From Bacillota bacterium (GTDB lineage: Bacteria > Bacillota > Bacilli > Bacillales_A > Planococcaceae), in contig JAEXYZ010000111.1 of the NCBI GenBank assembly GCA_023405135.1, positions 1 to 54,561 on the forward strand: 54,561 nt of DNA, given 5' to 3'. A program made the translations under genes and the position numbers. Within the stretch, counting starts at the first letter, position 1; every line of letters starts with the position of its first letter. Under the pieces are notes generated by a model. It was given only the letters and a program-made list of their open reading frames with translations. It searched no databases and was not told the origin of the DNA. Below are positions 25,612 to 34,500 of the stretch, piece after piece.

Positions 25612-26913
25612 ATGAAAGGAAATTGGTTTAACAACTTCTTTCAGTTTGAGCAAAATGAAACGACTGCAAAACGTGAGATATTTGCTGGGGTAATTGGCTT
25701 TTTTACAATTGTTTATATTATTGCCGTAAATTCATTGATTTTATCAGAAGCTGGAATTCCTCTAGAAGCAGCAATTGTAGCAACAATTGTCTCATCCGTC
25801 GTTGGCTGTTTATTGATGGGATTTTGGGCTAATGTCCCGATTCTTCTTGTTCCAGGTATGGGAATTAACGCATTATTCTCTTACACTTTTGTTCAATCAA
25901 TGGGTATGTCTTGGCAAGAAGCGCTAGCCGTTGTTTTTGTTTCAGGTTTAATCTTTATGGTTATCGCGTTTTCTCGTTTTTCAACTGTCTTAAGTAATTC
26001 GATTCCCCAGTCCTTAAAAGAGGCCGTTACAGTGGGACTTGGTCTATTTTTAATGTTAATTGGACTTGAAAAGGGTGGAATTGTTGTCAAGGGGACAAAC
26101 TCGATTATTTCTCTTGGTGATTTAGGGGAACCACAGGTAATTGCAACCATTCTAACTTTCCTTATTGCCATCTTCTTGTTCATACGCAATACGCCAGGTA
26201 ATTTTTTAATTACTGTGATTGTAGGTACATTCATTGCATGGCTATTCGGTTTGATAGACTTCCAACAGACGCAAGGAGAGACGTTCTCTTTATCTGACTA
26301 TATGGGCGTTTTCGGTGCAATGTCCTTTGATCATGTCTTGTCATTCACTTTTTGGACTGCTGTCTTTTCATTAACTATGGTCCTTGTATTTGAAAACATC
26401 GGACTTGTATCAGGACAAGTATCGTTCATTAATCGTTTAGATAAGTTCGCACGCGCTTTCCAAGTGAATTCCATTTCGTCTATGTTATCAGGCTTGTTTG
26501 GAACAAGTCCAACCGTTTCTGCAGTTGAAAGTACAGCAAGTATGGCTGCGGGAGGAAGAACTGGTTTAACAGCAGTTACAACAGGACTTTTATTTTTACT
26601 TACAGCGTTTTGTATCCCGATTATTAAACTTATTCCTAATAGTGCAATCGCGCCAATATTAATCATTATCGGTGGACTAATGCTTCAAAATATTCGTCAT
26701 TTAAATTTGGAAGACTTAAGTGAAAGCTTTCCTGCCATTTTCATTATTGCCATGATTCCTTTCACTTACAGCATTGCAGATGGAATTGCAGCAGGATTTA
26801 TCCTTTACCCAATTCTAAAAATCGCAATTGGTAAGGCAAAAGAAATTACACTTCCAATGTATGTAATTGCGGGTTTATTTCTTTTTAATTTCGTCTTTCA
26901 GGTTATAAATTAA
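25612..26913 (+). CDS. NCS2 family purine permease (AzgA-type)
   Basis: A 433-residue proton-coupled nucleobase permease with 12-14 hydrophobic helices. Motifs typical of the AzgA/PbuG branch (hypoxanthine, guanine, adenine) are seen: VPGMGINALFSYT, TSPTVSAVESTASMAAGGRTG and ENIGLVSGQ. Its ribosome binding site is weak (TTAGG). The 220-base upstream leader has no purine riboswitch that I can recognise. It may feed purine salvage together with guaB and the kinases dgk/dck, but that link is not shown by the sequence. A T run after a hairpin ends it. Confidence 0.9.
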   Translation: MKGNWFNNFFQFEQNETTAKREIFAGVIGFFTIVYIIAVNSLILSEAGIPLEAAIVATIVSSVVGCLLMGFWANVPILLVPGMGINALFSYTFVQSMGMSWQEALAVVFVSGLIFMVIAFSRFSTVLSNSIPQSLKEAVTVGLGLFLMLIGLEKGGIVVKGTNSIISLGDLGEPQVIATILTFLIAIFLFIRNTPGNFLITVIVGTFIAWLFGLIDFQQTQGETFSLSDYMGVFGAMSFDHVLSFTFWTAVFSLTMVLVFENIGLVSGQVSFINRLDKFARAFQVNSISSMLSGLFGTSPTVSAVESTASMAAGGRTGLTAVTTGLLFLLTAFCIPIIKLIPNSAIAPILIIIGGLMLQNIRHLNLEDLSESFPAIFIIAMIPFTYSIADGIAAGFILYPILKIAIGKAKEITLPMYVIAGLFLFNFVFQVIN

Positions 26914-26927
26914 ATATCTTTGAAAAG

Positions 26928-26965
26928 AGGCTGTTCAGAAAGTGACATTTCTGGACAGCTTTTTT
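26928..26965 (+). terminator. Terminator of purine permease
   Basis: GCTGTTCAGAAA pairs with TTTCTGGACAGC (one G-T pair), followed by TTTTTT. Confidence 0.85.
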
Positions 26966-27067
26966 AATGTTGCTATCTTCTAAAAAAAATTCGAACTTGC
27001 CTCATTTTATTAACATAGCTTTGCTAAAAAATCCAATACTAACTTTAAGAGTAAAGGAGTGATTTGG

Positions 27068-27313
27068 ATGGCTATGTGTCCCTTATGCAACTCATTAAAA
27101 GTGTTGGAGGTCGATTGCCCAAATTGTCATACACGACTAGAAGATTCAGGGAAAGTATCCGATTATTTAGATCCCTATGGTCATTACAATGATGAAGAAA
27201 CTGTAAAAATGGGTGATGGCTACCCGAATACAGCAAAGGATCAAATTTGCCCGCATTTAATGGTTTGTAAAGAATGTGGTTATGATGAGGTAAGGTTTAT
27301 TCAAGAAAAATAA
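27068..27313 (+). CDS. Small zinc-ribbon protein
   Basis: An 81-residue protein with three or four knuckles: CPLCN at the start, CPNCH (about 18), then CPHLMVCKECG near the end. Eight cysteines are consistent with two zinc sites. The middle is acidic with a DPYGHYNDEE stretch. The start is the ATG at 27068, eight bases after AAAGGAG; the upstream GTG at 27059 overlaps that site. It is a conserved hypothetical with no assigned function. Confidence 0.75.
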   Translation: MAMCPLCNSLKVLEVDCPNCHTRLEDSGKVSDYLDPYGHYNDEETVKMGDGYPNTAKDQICPHLMVCKECGYDEVRFIQEK

Positions 27314-27320
27314 TGAAAAA

Positions 27321-27355
27321 GGCAACACAGCGATTTCATCCTTGTTGCCCTCTTG
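27321..27355 (+). terminator. Weak terminator hairpin
   Basis: GGCAACA pairs with TGTTGCC after the zinc-ribbon gene; the following CTCTTG is only weakly T rich. Confidence 0.5.
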
Positions 27356-27452
27356 TAAAATATCTTTCGTAAAACAATTTAGTAATCTTTAATATATCCT
27401 CGGTTTACTTATTATAGGAACTATTGGCTTAATACGAGGGATTTTATCTTTA

Positions 27453-27749
27453 ATGGTGCAGAGGCATCCAACTAGCGAAGAGGAACATTCCACTAAGATT
27501 CAGAAAGCAACTATTAACCAATTAATGAGAGCAAGTATTTTTTCTATCATTGGAATTTTTAGTATACAAATGGTTTCATCACCACATATTTTTGTTCGAG
27601 GAATATCTTTGCTGCCATTATTATTATTTTCTGCTTTTTTAGGAGCTAATATAAGAGAATATTTTGTTCAGAAAAAGATTACTGAAAAAAGTATTTTTAA
27701 AAAAAGAGAGCAAACCAAAACTAATTTTGGTCGCCCTCTTTTTAGGTAG
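27453..27749 (+). CDS. Hypothetical membrane protein, perhaps 5'-truncated
   Basis: A 98-residue frame with two hydrophobic helices (about 28-45 and 52-66) and a basic tail. No good ribosome binding site precedes the ATG. In the same frame, codons 27393-27452 read LGLLIIGTIGLIRGILS, a further helix lacking a usual start codon, so the 5' end of the gene may have been lost. The C-terminal 12 codons overlap a terminator hairpin. The function is unknown. Confidence 0.45.
   Translation: MVQRHPTSEEEHSTKIQKATINQLMRASIFSIIGIFSIQMVSSPHIFVRGISLLPLLLFSAFLGANIREYFVQKKITEKSIFKKREQTKTNFGRPLFR
27704..27744 (+). terminator. Terminator overlapping the end of the hypothetical gene
   Basis: AAAGAGAG and CCAAAA pair with TTTTGG and CCTCTTTTT. 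It lies inside the last codons of the gene and also faces the end of the siderophore-binding gene. Confidence 0.65.
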
Positions 27750-27760
27750 TAACTAAATTT

Positions 27761-28744
27761 TTATTTTTCTAAAAAAGTTTTTTCAATATCATCTAGCATC
27801 AGATTAGCTGCTAAAACACCGCCAGCTGTATTCCAAATCGTATCACTTACTTTATAAATATTACCTGCCTTAACAGCGCTTAAGTTTTGGAATAATGGGT
27901 CGTTAATCCATTCCTCTTCAAGTTTCGTTGCTTCACCGTCACCTGTTTCATAAGAGAAATAGAAAATTACGTCTCCATCCATTGCTGGAATGCGCTCTTT
28001 TGTAGCATTCTTTTCAGCAAAGTCAGCAACATCTTGAGACTCAGGGCGTGCAAATCCTAATTGGTCTAAAATTACACCTGAGAATGTATCTTTATGATAG
28101 ATTCGTACATCTCCAGCCATAAAGCGTACGATAGAAATTTGTTTTTGTAATTGGTCACCCAATTTATTTGATAAATCGTTCACTCGATTATCAAAGTCTG
28201 TAATTACTTTTTTTCCTTCTTCTTCTTTATTCACAGCTTTTGCATAAAGCTCGAAGTTTTTCTTCCAATCTCCACGAAGATCTTCTGCAAAAACAGTAGG
28301 TGCAATTGTTTTCAACTGCTCATAAATTGCCTCATGACGCATTTTGTTACCAATGATTAAATCTGGTTTTAAAGAAGCAATTGTTTCTAAACTCGGTTCT
28401 CCTTCTGATCCAACGCTAGTTACACCTTCCATCGCATCTTTAATATGGTCATACCAAGGATCGCCTGTCCAAGATTCAACCGCTCCCACTGGTGTTACCC
28501 CTAACGCTAATAAAGCCTCTGTACCTTCATTTGTTAAAATTACAACGCGTTCTGGTGTTTTTTCTAGTTCAGTTGAACCCATTGCATGTTCCACCGTATA
28601 GCCAGTCTGCTCAGCTGGTTTTTGAGCATCTGAATCAGTACCTTCAGTTGTAGTAGCTTGTTCACTTTTTCCACAGCCGCTTAACATTAAAACAAATATA
28701 AAAACAACTGCTAGAAATCTATTCTTTTTAACGTATGTATTCAT
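27761..28744 (-). CDS. Iron-siderophore ABC transporter binding lipoprotein
   Basis: A 327-residue FhuD/FecB-type binding protein anchored by a lipid. Signal and lipobox LMLSGCG are present, followed by an acidic linker and the helical-backbone siderophore-binding fold (YTVEHAMGSTELEKTPERVV...GVTPVGAVESW). The start is set at 28744, because AGGAGGGAG lies just before it; the longer frame to 28822 runs through the promoter and Fur sites. It is divergent from the cognate permease genes. The siderophore is not predictable; the closest impression is a citrate or catecholate type. Confidence 0.92.
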   Translation of the reverse strand: MNTYVKKNRFLAVVFIFVLMLSGCGKSEQATTTEGTDSDAQKPAEQTGYTVEHAMGSTELEKTPERVVILTNEGTEALLALGVTPVGAVESWTGDPWYDHIKDAMEGVTSVGSEGEPSLETIASLKPDLIIGNKMRHEAIYEQLKTIAPTVFAEDLRGDWKKNFELYAKAVNKEEEGKKVITDFDNRVNDLSNKLGDQLQKQISIVRFMAGDVRIYHKDTFSGVILDQLGFARPESQDVADFAEKNATKERIPAMDGDVIFYFSYETGDGEATKLEEEWINDPLFQNLSAVKAGNIYKVSDTIWNTAGGVLAANLMLDDIEKTFLEK

Positions 28745-28763
28745 AATTAATCTCCCTCCTATT

Positions 28764-28842
28764 TGAGAATAGTTTTCATTTACAACTAGAATAATATTCG
28801 ATATGATAATGAGTGTCAACAACTAATTGAAAATAATTATCA
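28764..28842. promoter_or_regulatory. Fur boxes between divergent iron uptake genes
   Basis: Three 7-1-7 sites resemble the TGATAATnATTATCA Fur consensus: 28828-28842 (TGAAAATAATTATCA, 14 of 15), 28764-28778 (TGAGAATAGTTTTCA, 12 of 15) and 28804-28818 (TGATAATGAGTGTCA, weaker). They cover both promoters, so iron repression of both transcripts is likely. Confidence 0.8.
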
Positions 28843-28886
28843 ATTAATACTTTAGAGTAATGTGAAACATAGGGAGAAAGAGAAAG

Positions 28887-29891
28887 ATGATACTTTATAG
28901 TACGAAAAAGAGAGTATTAGGGTTAATTTTTGGTATTCTATTACTTTCATTATTTAATATTTTAAGTATAGTTCTTGGGTATACAGATATATCGATTCCA
29001 ACAGCAATTCAAGCATTTTTAGATTTTAACGGTTCGAATGAACATATTATTGTTCAAGATGTTCGAGTACCTAGAGCCTTGATTGCCACAGCTATTGGAT
29101 CCAGTCTCGGTATAGCAGGGGCTTTACTTCAAGCATTAACAAAAAACCCGCTCGCATCTCCTGATATTCTTGGATTTAATGCGGGAGCAAGTTTTTTTAT
29201 TGTCGTTGCACTTATGATGTTTTCCATTACTTCTTTGCAAGCAACAACATGGTTAGCCTTTGTTGGTGCTGCACTTGCTGGATTTGTCGTTTATTTACTA
29301 GGCTCAATAGGCAGAGATGGGATGACTCCTATAAAAATGACGTTGGCCGGATCAGCTGTTGCTGCACTCTTTGCATCATTAACACAGGGATTGCTAGTTC
29401 TAGATGAATCTGCCCTAGAACAAGTATTGTTTTGGATGTCAGGTTCTGTTCAAGGGAGAAAGCTCGACATATTAATGGCTGTCTTGCCCTATTTATTTAC
29501 TGGAACAGTCATTTCTCTATTGATCGCAAATAAAATTAATCTCTTAATGATGGGAGAAGACGTAGCTAAAGGACTAGGGCAAAGGACAGGAACTGTAAAA
29601 TTAATAGCAAGTTTAACTATTATCCTACTGGCTGGTGGTTCTGTTGCTGTTGCAGGGCCTATTGGTTTTGTTGGAATTGTAGTTCCACATGTTGTGAAAT
29701 CATTAGTAGGCAATGACTATAGATGGATTGTACCTTACTGTGTAATAGTGGGAGGAATTTTCCTTTTAATCGCTGATATTGGTGCTCGTTATGTGATCAT
29801 GCCTCAGGAAGTACCTGTAGGAATTATGACAGCACTAGTCGGCACACCATTCTTTATCTATATCGCACGAAAAGGTGGAAAAACAGCATGA
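28887..29891 (+). CDS. FecCD-type iron-siderophore permease, first subunit
   Basis: A 334-residue polytopic permease with the family sequence RVPRALIATAIGSSLGIAGALLQALTKNPLASPDILG and the C-terminal GPIGFVGIVVPHVVK. It has about nine helices. It forms a heterodimer with the next gene, whose start overlaps its stop by 4 nt (ATGA). ATG after GGGAGAAAGAG. It is regulated by the Fur boxes just upstream. Confidence 0.93.
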   Translation: MILYSTKKRVLGLIFGILLLSLFNILSIVLGYTDISIPTAIQAFLDFNGSNEHIIVQDVRVPRALIATAIGSSLGIAGALLQALTKNPLASPDILGFNAGASFFIVVALMMFSITSLQATTWLAFVGAALAGFVVYLLGSIGRDGMTPIKMTLAGSAVAALFASLTQGLLVLDESALEQVLFWMSGSVQGRKLDILMAVLPYLFTGTVISLLIANKINLLMMGEDVAKGLGQRTGTVKLIASLTIILLAGGSVAVAGPIGFVGIVVPHVVKSLVGNDYRWIVPYCVIVGGIFLLIADIGARYVIMPQEVPVGIMTALVGTPFFIYIARKGGKTA

Positions 29892-30940
29892 GGAAATATA
29901 CTACATTTAGAATAAAAAATAAAATCTCATTTCTAATTGATAATAAAGCTTTAAAATACAACATTTCTTTCTTCATGATTCTAGTACTAATTTTTCTATT
30001 TAGTGCTGGGATGGGAGAGCAGTTTATTAACCCATGGAAGACTTTAAATATTTTATTTGGAAATGGTGTAGATTTTGAGCAGATGATTGTTCAATCATTT
30101 CGAATGCCAAGAATCATTGTTTCTATATTGGTCGGTATAAGCTTAGCAGTAGCTGGTACTATGCTTCAGGCGATTCTTCGCAATCCATTAGCTTCTCCAG
30201 ATGTTACTGGTATTACGGGGGGAGCATCAGTTTCAGTAGTTCTGTTCTTAGCTTTTTTTAGTAATGAAAGCAATGCTTTAACAGTAAGTATTCATTGGAT
30301 GCCTTTAAGTGCATTTATAGGGGCTGCTGTTATGGCTTTTCTTCTTTATAGACTTGCATGGAAAGATGGATTATCGCCTTTTCGCCTAGTACTAATCGGT
30401 ATTGGTTTATGGGCTTTAACAAAAGCTTTAACAAATTTATTTATGATTTTAGGTCCGATATACCGGGCAAGCCAAGCAAACATTTGGATTACTGGTTCTG
30501 TTTACGGAGCAAATTGGAGCAATGTTCGAATATTATTGCCTGTTACAATTGTATTGATTATTTTTGCTTTCATCATGACTAGACATTTAAATATTCAAGA
30601 ACTTGGAGAAGACATAGCGTTAGGTGTAGGGACAAAAATAGAAAGACTTCGTTTAGGTCTACTATTGCTTAGTGCTGCATTAATCGGGAGTGCAGTTGCT
30701 TTTGCTGGTGGCATTGGTTTTGTTGGGTTAATGGCTCCACATATTGCTAGAAAACTAGTAGGTTCTTCCTTTGGTCCATTATTGCCTTTATCAGCTCTCA
30801 TAGGGGCGATTCTAGTATTAATTGCGGATACAATCGGAAGAACATTCTTTTTACCAATTGAGGTTCCAGCAGGGGTATTTACTGCAGCTATCGGGGCTCC
30901 TTATTTTATTTATCTTTTATATAAACAACGTAACGCTTAA
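29888..30940 (+). CDS. FecCD-type iron-siderophore permease, second subunit
   Basis: A 350-residue homologue of the preceding gene with the same landmarks (FRMPRIIVSILVGISLAVAG and GGIGFVGLMAPHIARKL). It has a longer N-terminal cytoplasmic segment (about 35 residues). The overlapping ATGA start couples it to the first permease gene. Confidence 0.93.
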   Translation: MRKYTTFRIKNKISFLIDNKALKYNISFFMILVLIFLFSAGMGEQFINPWKTLNILFGNGVDFEQMIVQSFRMPRIIVSILVGISLAVAGTMLQAILRNPLASPDVTGITGGASVSVVLFLAFFSNESNALTVSIHWMPLSAFIGAAVMAFLLYRLAWKDGLSPFRLVLIGIGLWALTKALTNLFMILGPIYRASQANIWITGSVYGANWSNVRILLPVTIVLIIFAFIMTRHLNIQELGEDIALGVGTKIERLRLGLLLLSAALIGSAVAFAGGIGFVGLMAPHIARKLVGSSFGPLLPLSALIGAILVLIADTIGRTFFLPIEVPAGVFTAAIGAPYFIYLLYKQRNA

Positions 30941-30957
30941 AAAGGAGTATATCATTT

Positions 30958-31758
30958 ATGTATGTATTAGAAACAAAAGAATTAACGTTAACTTACGGGG
31001 ATAAAGCCATATTAGATAACTTAAATTTAGTTATTCCTAAAGGTGAAATAACAGTCTTTATCGGAAGTAACGGTTGCGGTAAATCAACCCTTTTACGTTC
31101 GCTTGCACGCTTACTTAAACCACATAATGGTTCCATTTTAATAGATGGCGAAATGATGGCAAAACTCCCGACTAAAGAAATTGCAAAAAAGTTAGCAATA
31201 CTCCCTCAAGGTCCCGTTTCCCCGGAAGGATTGACAGTATTGCAGCTTGTCAAACAAGGTCGCTATCCATATCAGAAATGGTACCAACAATGGTCTGCTG
31301 AAGATGAGCAAGTTGTTCAAAAGGCGCTTCAGTCAACAGGCGTAGATGAGCTTTCAGATCGCTTGGTAGATTCACTATCGGGGGGGCAACGTCAGCGAGC
31401 TTGGATAGCGATGACATTAGCTCAAGAGACAGATATTATTTTATTAGACGAACCTACTACATTTCTTGACTTGACCCATCAAATTGAAGTACTCGATCTA
31501 CTATTTGAGCTAAACAAAAAAGATCAGCGAACGATTGTCATGGTGCTCCATGACTTGAACTTGGCTTGCCGTTATGCTCACCATGTTATTGCAATTAAGG
31601 ATAGAGGAGTTTATGCTCAAGGGAAACCAGAAGAAATTGTTAACCGTGAATTAGTGAAAGATGTGTTTAGTTTAGATTGTGAAGTAGTGACCGATCCTCT
31701 ATTTGGAACACCTATGTGTATTCCACATGGAAAAGGAAGATATATGAATAGGGAATGA
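30958..31758 (+). CDS. Iron-siderophore ABC transporter ATP-binding protein
   Basis: A 266-residue FecE/FhuC-type ATPase: Walker A GSNGCGKST, signature LSGGQRQRAW, Walker B IILLDEPTTFLD and switch VLHDLN. AAGGAG lies ten bases before the ATG. It drives the two permeases. Its stop codon overlaps the start of the reductase gene. Confidence 0.95.
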   Translation: MYVLETKELTLTYGDKAILDNLNLVIPKGEITVFIGSNGCGKSTLLRSLARLLKPHNGSILIDGEMMAKLPTKEIAKKLAILPQGPVSPEGLTVLQLVKQGRYPYQKWYQQWSAEDEQVVQKALQSTGVDELSDRLVDSLSGGQRQRAWIAMTLAQETDIILLDEPTTFLDLTHQIEVLDLLFELNKKDQRTIVMVLHDLNLACRYAHHVIAIKDRGVYAQGKPEEIVNRELVKDVFSLDCEVVTDPLFGTPMCIPHGKGRYMNRE

Positions 31759-32519
31759 CTTTTATGAAACCATACAGCCAAGATGAATTTAAAATTTTGG
31801 AGGAAAAATATCGTTTAACCCTACAAATGAATCCTTCAACTTTATCAATTCAATCAAGACAATTGCTTCATGACGATGAGCTAAAAACATTTCTAACTCA
31901 TATAAAAGAGAGAACAAAAGCAGCGAACCTTGCAGTAGCTTCTTCTCTTTTCGTGAAAAGATACTGCTTTGTAGTACTGATTACCCTCTTTTCAATGAGT
32001 GCTCTTAATAAGCGATTGGACTGTTCTTTTGAAAATATATCGATTCAAACTTTAGATGATAAAGATTCATTATGGCTCCCCTCGATAAAACTGAAGCGGT
32101 TGAACGTTACAGAAATCCCACATTGGGACCGAGCAAAATGGAGAAATGAATTATTAAGTGATATTTTTAGGGGACATATCGAAGTATTATTTAATAACCT
32201 AAACAAAGTCTCAAAATTATCGAAGTTTATTATGTGGGAGAATATGTTTGTCTACATTCAATGGATGTATAAAAATCTGTTGGAAGATACGAACTTTAGG
32301 GATCGTAAACAAATGATTGAAGATGATTTTAACTACATCATAAAAGAATGTAATGGGCAATTGTTTGGGGCATATGCTGAAAACCCGTTTTTAAAATTCA
32401 ACGTCAAACCTTGCTCAAATAACATAAGAAAAACTTGTTGTTTATCTTATCTAACAGAAAGTAAAGGGTCTTTTTGTAATACTTGCCCTATTCGTTTTAA
32501 GAAAATGCAAAAAAGATAA
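31755..32519 (+). CDS. FhuF-like ferric siderophore reductase (2Fe-2S)
   Basis: A 254-residue protein with the C-terminal cysteine cluster of FhuF-type reductases: CC (about 234-235), then 11 residues, then CNTCP, which ligates a [2Fe-2S] centre. The usual spacing is ten, so this is a slightly stretched variant. The family reduces ferric siderophores in the cytoplasm to release iron. It overlaps the ATPase gene by 4 nt, which fits the same Fur-controlled operon. A second possible start is ATG 31764. The assignment rests mainly on the cysteine motif and context. Confidence 0.78.
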   Translation: MTFMKPYSQDEFKILEEKYRLTLQMNPSTLSIQSRQLLHDDELKTFLTHIKERTKAANLAVASSLFVKRYCFVVLITLFSMSALNKRLDCSFENISIQTLDDKDSLWLPSIKLKRLNVTEIPHWDRAKWRNELLSDIFRGHIEVLFNNLNKVSKLSKFIMWENMFVYIQWMYKNLLEDTNFRDRKQMIEDDFNYIIKECNGQLFGAYAENPFLKFNVKPCSNNIRKTCCLSYLTESKGSFCNTCPIRFKKMQKR

Positions 32520-32520
32520 A

Positions 32521-32570
32521 AAGAAGATGCCTCAAAAGACCATTGTTTAGGTATTGGGCATCTTCTTTTT
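32521..32570. terminator. Bidirectional terminator, iron locus and tartrate gene
   Basis: AAGAAGATGCC pairs with GGCATCTTCTT, then TTTTT. It ends the plus-strand iron operon and, on the minus strand, the tartrate dehydratase gene. Confidence 0.85.
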
Positions 32571-32571
32571 A

Positions 32572-33738
32572 CTATTCCGCCAACGAACGAAGCAATTTAA
32601 TTAATGGAGCTTTTGTTTCAAAACCGATACCTGGTACATCAGGTAATCCAACATAGCCATTTTCAACAGGGATGTGATCAGCAAAGCCGCCAAATGGTTC
32701 AAACACACCTGGATAAGATTCATTGCCACCTAAACCTAGGCCAGCAGCAATATTTAATGACATTTGGTGACCACCATGTGGAATACAACGGCGTGGTGAC
32801 CAGCCATATTCTTTTAACATATCTAAAATTCTCATATATTCTACTAGACCATAACTTAGCGCACAGTCAAATTGTAAATAATCACGATCAGATCTCATTC
32901 CACCGTAGCGAATTAAATTGCGCGCATCCTGCATAGAGAATAAATTTTCTCCAGTTGCCATTGGATGTTTATAATGTTTTGAAAGCTCCGCTTGAAGCTC
33001 GTAATCTAGTGGATCCCCAGCTTCTTCATACCAAAATAGATTATAAGGCTCTAGTGCTTCAGCATATTTAATCGCTGTTTCTAAATCAAATCGTCCGTTC
33101 GCGTCAACTGCTAATGATTGTCCGGATGGAACTACCTCTAAGACTGCTTCAATTCTTCGAAGATCTTCCTCTAAAGAGTTACCAATTTTCATTTTCACAA
33201 CAGAATAGCCTAAGTTTAAATATCCTCTCATTTCATCTTGAAGCTCTTTATACCCTTTGCCAGGTTGATAATAGCCACCTGCTGCATAAACGAATACTTT
33301 TTCATCAGGCTGCTCACCACCTCTATAACGCTCCGCAAGAAGTTGATATAGTGGCTTCTCTTCAATTTTTGCAACAGCATCCCATACCGCCATATCAAGA
33401 GTCCCTACAGCAACAGATCTTTCTCCATGGCCACCTGGTTTTTCACCAGTCATTAAAACATCCCAAATTTTATGTGGGTCTAGGTTAGTTCCATCCTCAT
33501 TTAAATAATCATTCGGCTTAGCCTCTAATAAACGAGGGATAAAACGCTCACGAAGTATCCCACTTGGGGCGTAACGGCCGTTTGAATTGAAGCCATATCC
33601 TATCACTTGTTTTCCGTTTTTCACGACATCCGTTACGATCGCGACTACAGAAGCAGTCATTTTCGTAAAATCAATGTATGCATTACTAATGCTTGATTTA
33701 ATCGGAACAGCTTTCTCCCTAATCTCTAAAATTTTCAT
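32572..33738 (-). CDS. D(-)-tartrate dehydratase-like enolase
   Basis: A 388-residue member of the mandelate racemase branch of the enolase superfamily, strongly resembling Bradyrhizobium TarD (for example NAYIDFTKMT near 19-28 and GFNSNGRY near 49-56, characteristic of that group). Expected catalytic residues are present: Lys182-x-Lys184 (KMK), metal ligands Asp212, Glu238 and Glu264, and His321 (IPHGGHQMS). The reaction would be tartrate to oxaloacetate plus water. The start is ATG 33738 after GGAGGGG; a frame to 33774 lacks a ribosome binding site. Its likely regulator is gntR, 800 bp upstream. No tartrate transporter is adjacent. Confidence 0.85.
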   Translation of the reverse strand: MKILEIREKAVPIKSSISNAYIDFTKMTASVVAIVTDVVKNGKQVIGYGFNSNGRYAPSGILRERFIPRLLEAKPNDYLNEDGTNLDPHKIWDVLMTGEKPGGHGERSVAVGTLDMAVWDAVAKIEEKPLYQLLAERYRGGEQPDEKVFVYAAGGYYQPGKGYKELQDEMRGYLNLGYSVVKMKIGNSLEEDLRRIEAVLEVVPSGQSLAVDANGRFDLETAIKYAEALEPYNLFWYEEAGDPLDYELQAELSKHYKHPMATGENLFSMQDARNLIRYGGMRSDRDYLQFDCALSYGLVEYMRILDMLKEYGWSPRRCIPHGGHQMSLNIAAGLGLGGNESYPGVFEPFGGFADHIPVENGYVGLPDVPGIGFETKAPLIKLLRSLAE

Positions 33739-33791
33739 AATATCCCCTCCATAATGATAAATTAGTATTTTCAACCACTGTATAAAGTGTG

Positions 33792-33811
33792 CATTAATGT
33801 ATACATTAATG
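33792..33811. promoter_or_regulatory. GntR-type operator, perfect 20-bp palindrome
   Basis: The sequence is its own reverse complement over 20 bp, with the GT-AT-AC core typical of GntR/FadR operators. It overlaps the region just upstream of the dehydratase gene. A second, imperfect copy of the same motif (GTATACATTAAT) is at 33857-33873. The GntR gene encoded next is the natural partner, though binding is inferred. Confidence 0.75.
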
Positions 33812-33884
33812 TCAATATAAGTATTATTATTATGGAATAGATTAATTATCCAAATATAACGTATACATTAATAAATGTTTTGCA

Positions 33885-34497
33885 ATCGAGTAGGAGACTA
33901 GCCATTATTTGACTAGTCGACCTCTCACACCACCGTACGTACGGTTCCGTATACGGCGGTTCAATCTTTTAAGTATCGTTGCTCATAAAGTAAGGAGATA
34001 TCTTTAAGTCTCCACTTTATGAGTCTTTCTTTTGTTATTGCTCGTTGGAGGATTTCACTTCGTGATAATCTCCAATATCCCTTTCGGGAATTTGCTAATT
34101 TCATTGCGTCATCATGATTAATTCCATACTTACAAAGCATCTTATATTTAGTCTTTGGTTTCTTCCATCTCTCATGATTCACCAAATTATCACTAACTTG
34201 ATTGTTAATTGAATAACCCTCATGAGACCTCCCCGGGTAAGCGCAACCACTTTCCTCTCATGTAACTGCTAGATTTACTGTATGGGATTCGGGCAGTATT
34301 GGACTTTGTTTTGTATAGCAAACTCGTCCGTCCCAATTCAGCCTTGTATCTAGTTTCTGTTCGTCAGTTCGAGATTTTGCGTCCGACTTCCTTCAGATTC
34401 CACGTCGCCATGGACACCCTTGTCTTTCGCTAACAGTTCCTACTGCCAAGTCTGTAGTGGACTTTCACCACCAAGTTGTTGCGCATGCCGGGCGCAC
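33885..34497 (-). mobile_element. Remnant group II intron, internally deleted
   Basis: Minus strand, 5' end at about 34497 (GTGCGCCCGGC, the classical group II intron start) and 3' end at about 33885. The 5' part (domain I type: GGTGGTGAAAGTCCACTACA) leads into a truncated intron-encoded protein. Then come domain V (33928-33962, hairpin GTATACGGAACCGTAC) and a domain VI-like stem (GACTAGTC/GGCTAGTC). Total about 613 nt, far shorter than a full intron (about 1.9-2.5 kb), because most of the reverse transcriptase is missing. The 5' junction follows the gntR terminator, as bacterial class C introns prefer, but the class is not certain. It should be immobile. Confidence 0.85.
33961..34185 (-). 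pseudogene. C-terminal fragment of group II intron reverse transcriptase/maturase
   Basis: About 74 codons remain, reading KPKTKYKMLCKYGINHDD...SRKGYWRLSRSEILQRA, which matches the end of group II intron-encoded proteins (W-K-x-P-x-T and GYWR are characteristic). The reverse transcriptase core and most of the maturase domain are gone. The TTG at 34185 has no ribosome binding site. Confidence 0.85.
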
Positions 34498-34500
34498 TAT

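Noticed and set aside
33792..33873. CRISPR-like direct repeats
   Set aside because: Only two copies of GTATACATTAAT with palindromic symmetry; this is an operator pair, and there are no regular spacers. No CRISPR array was seen anywhere in the window.
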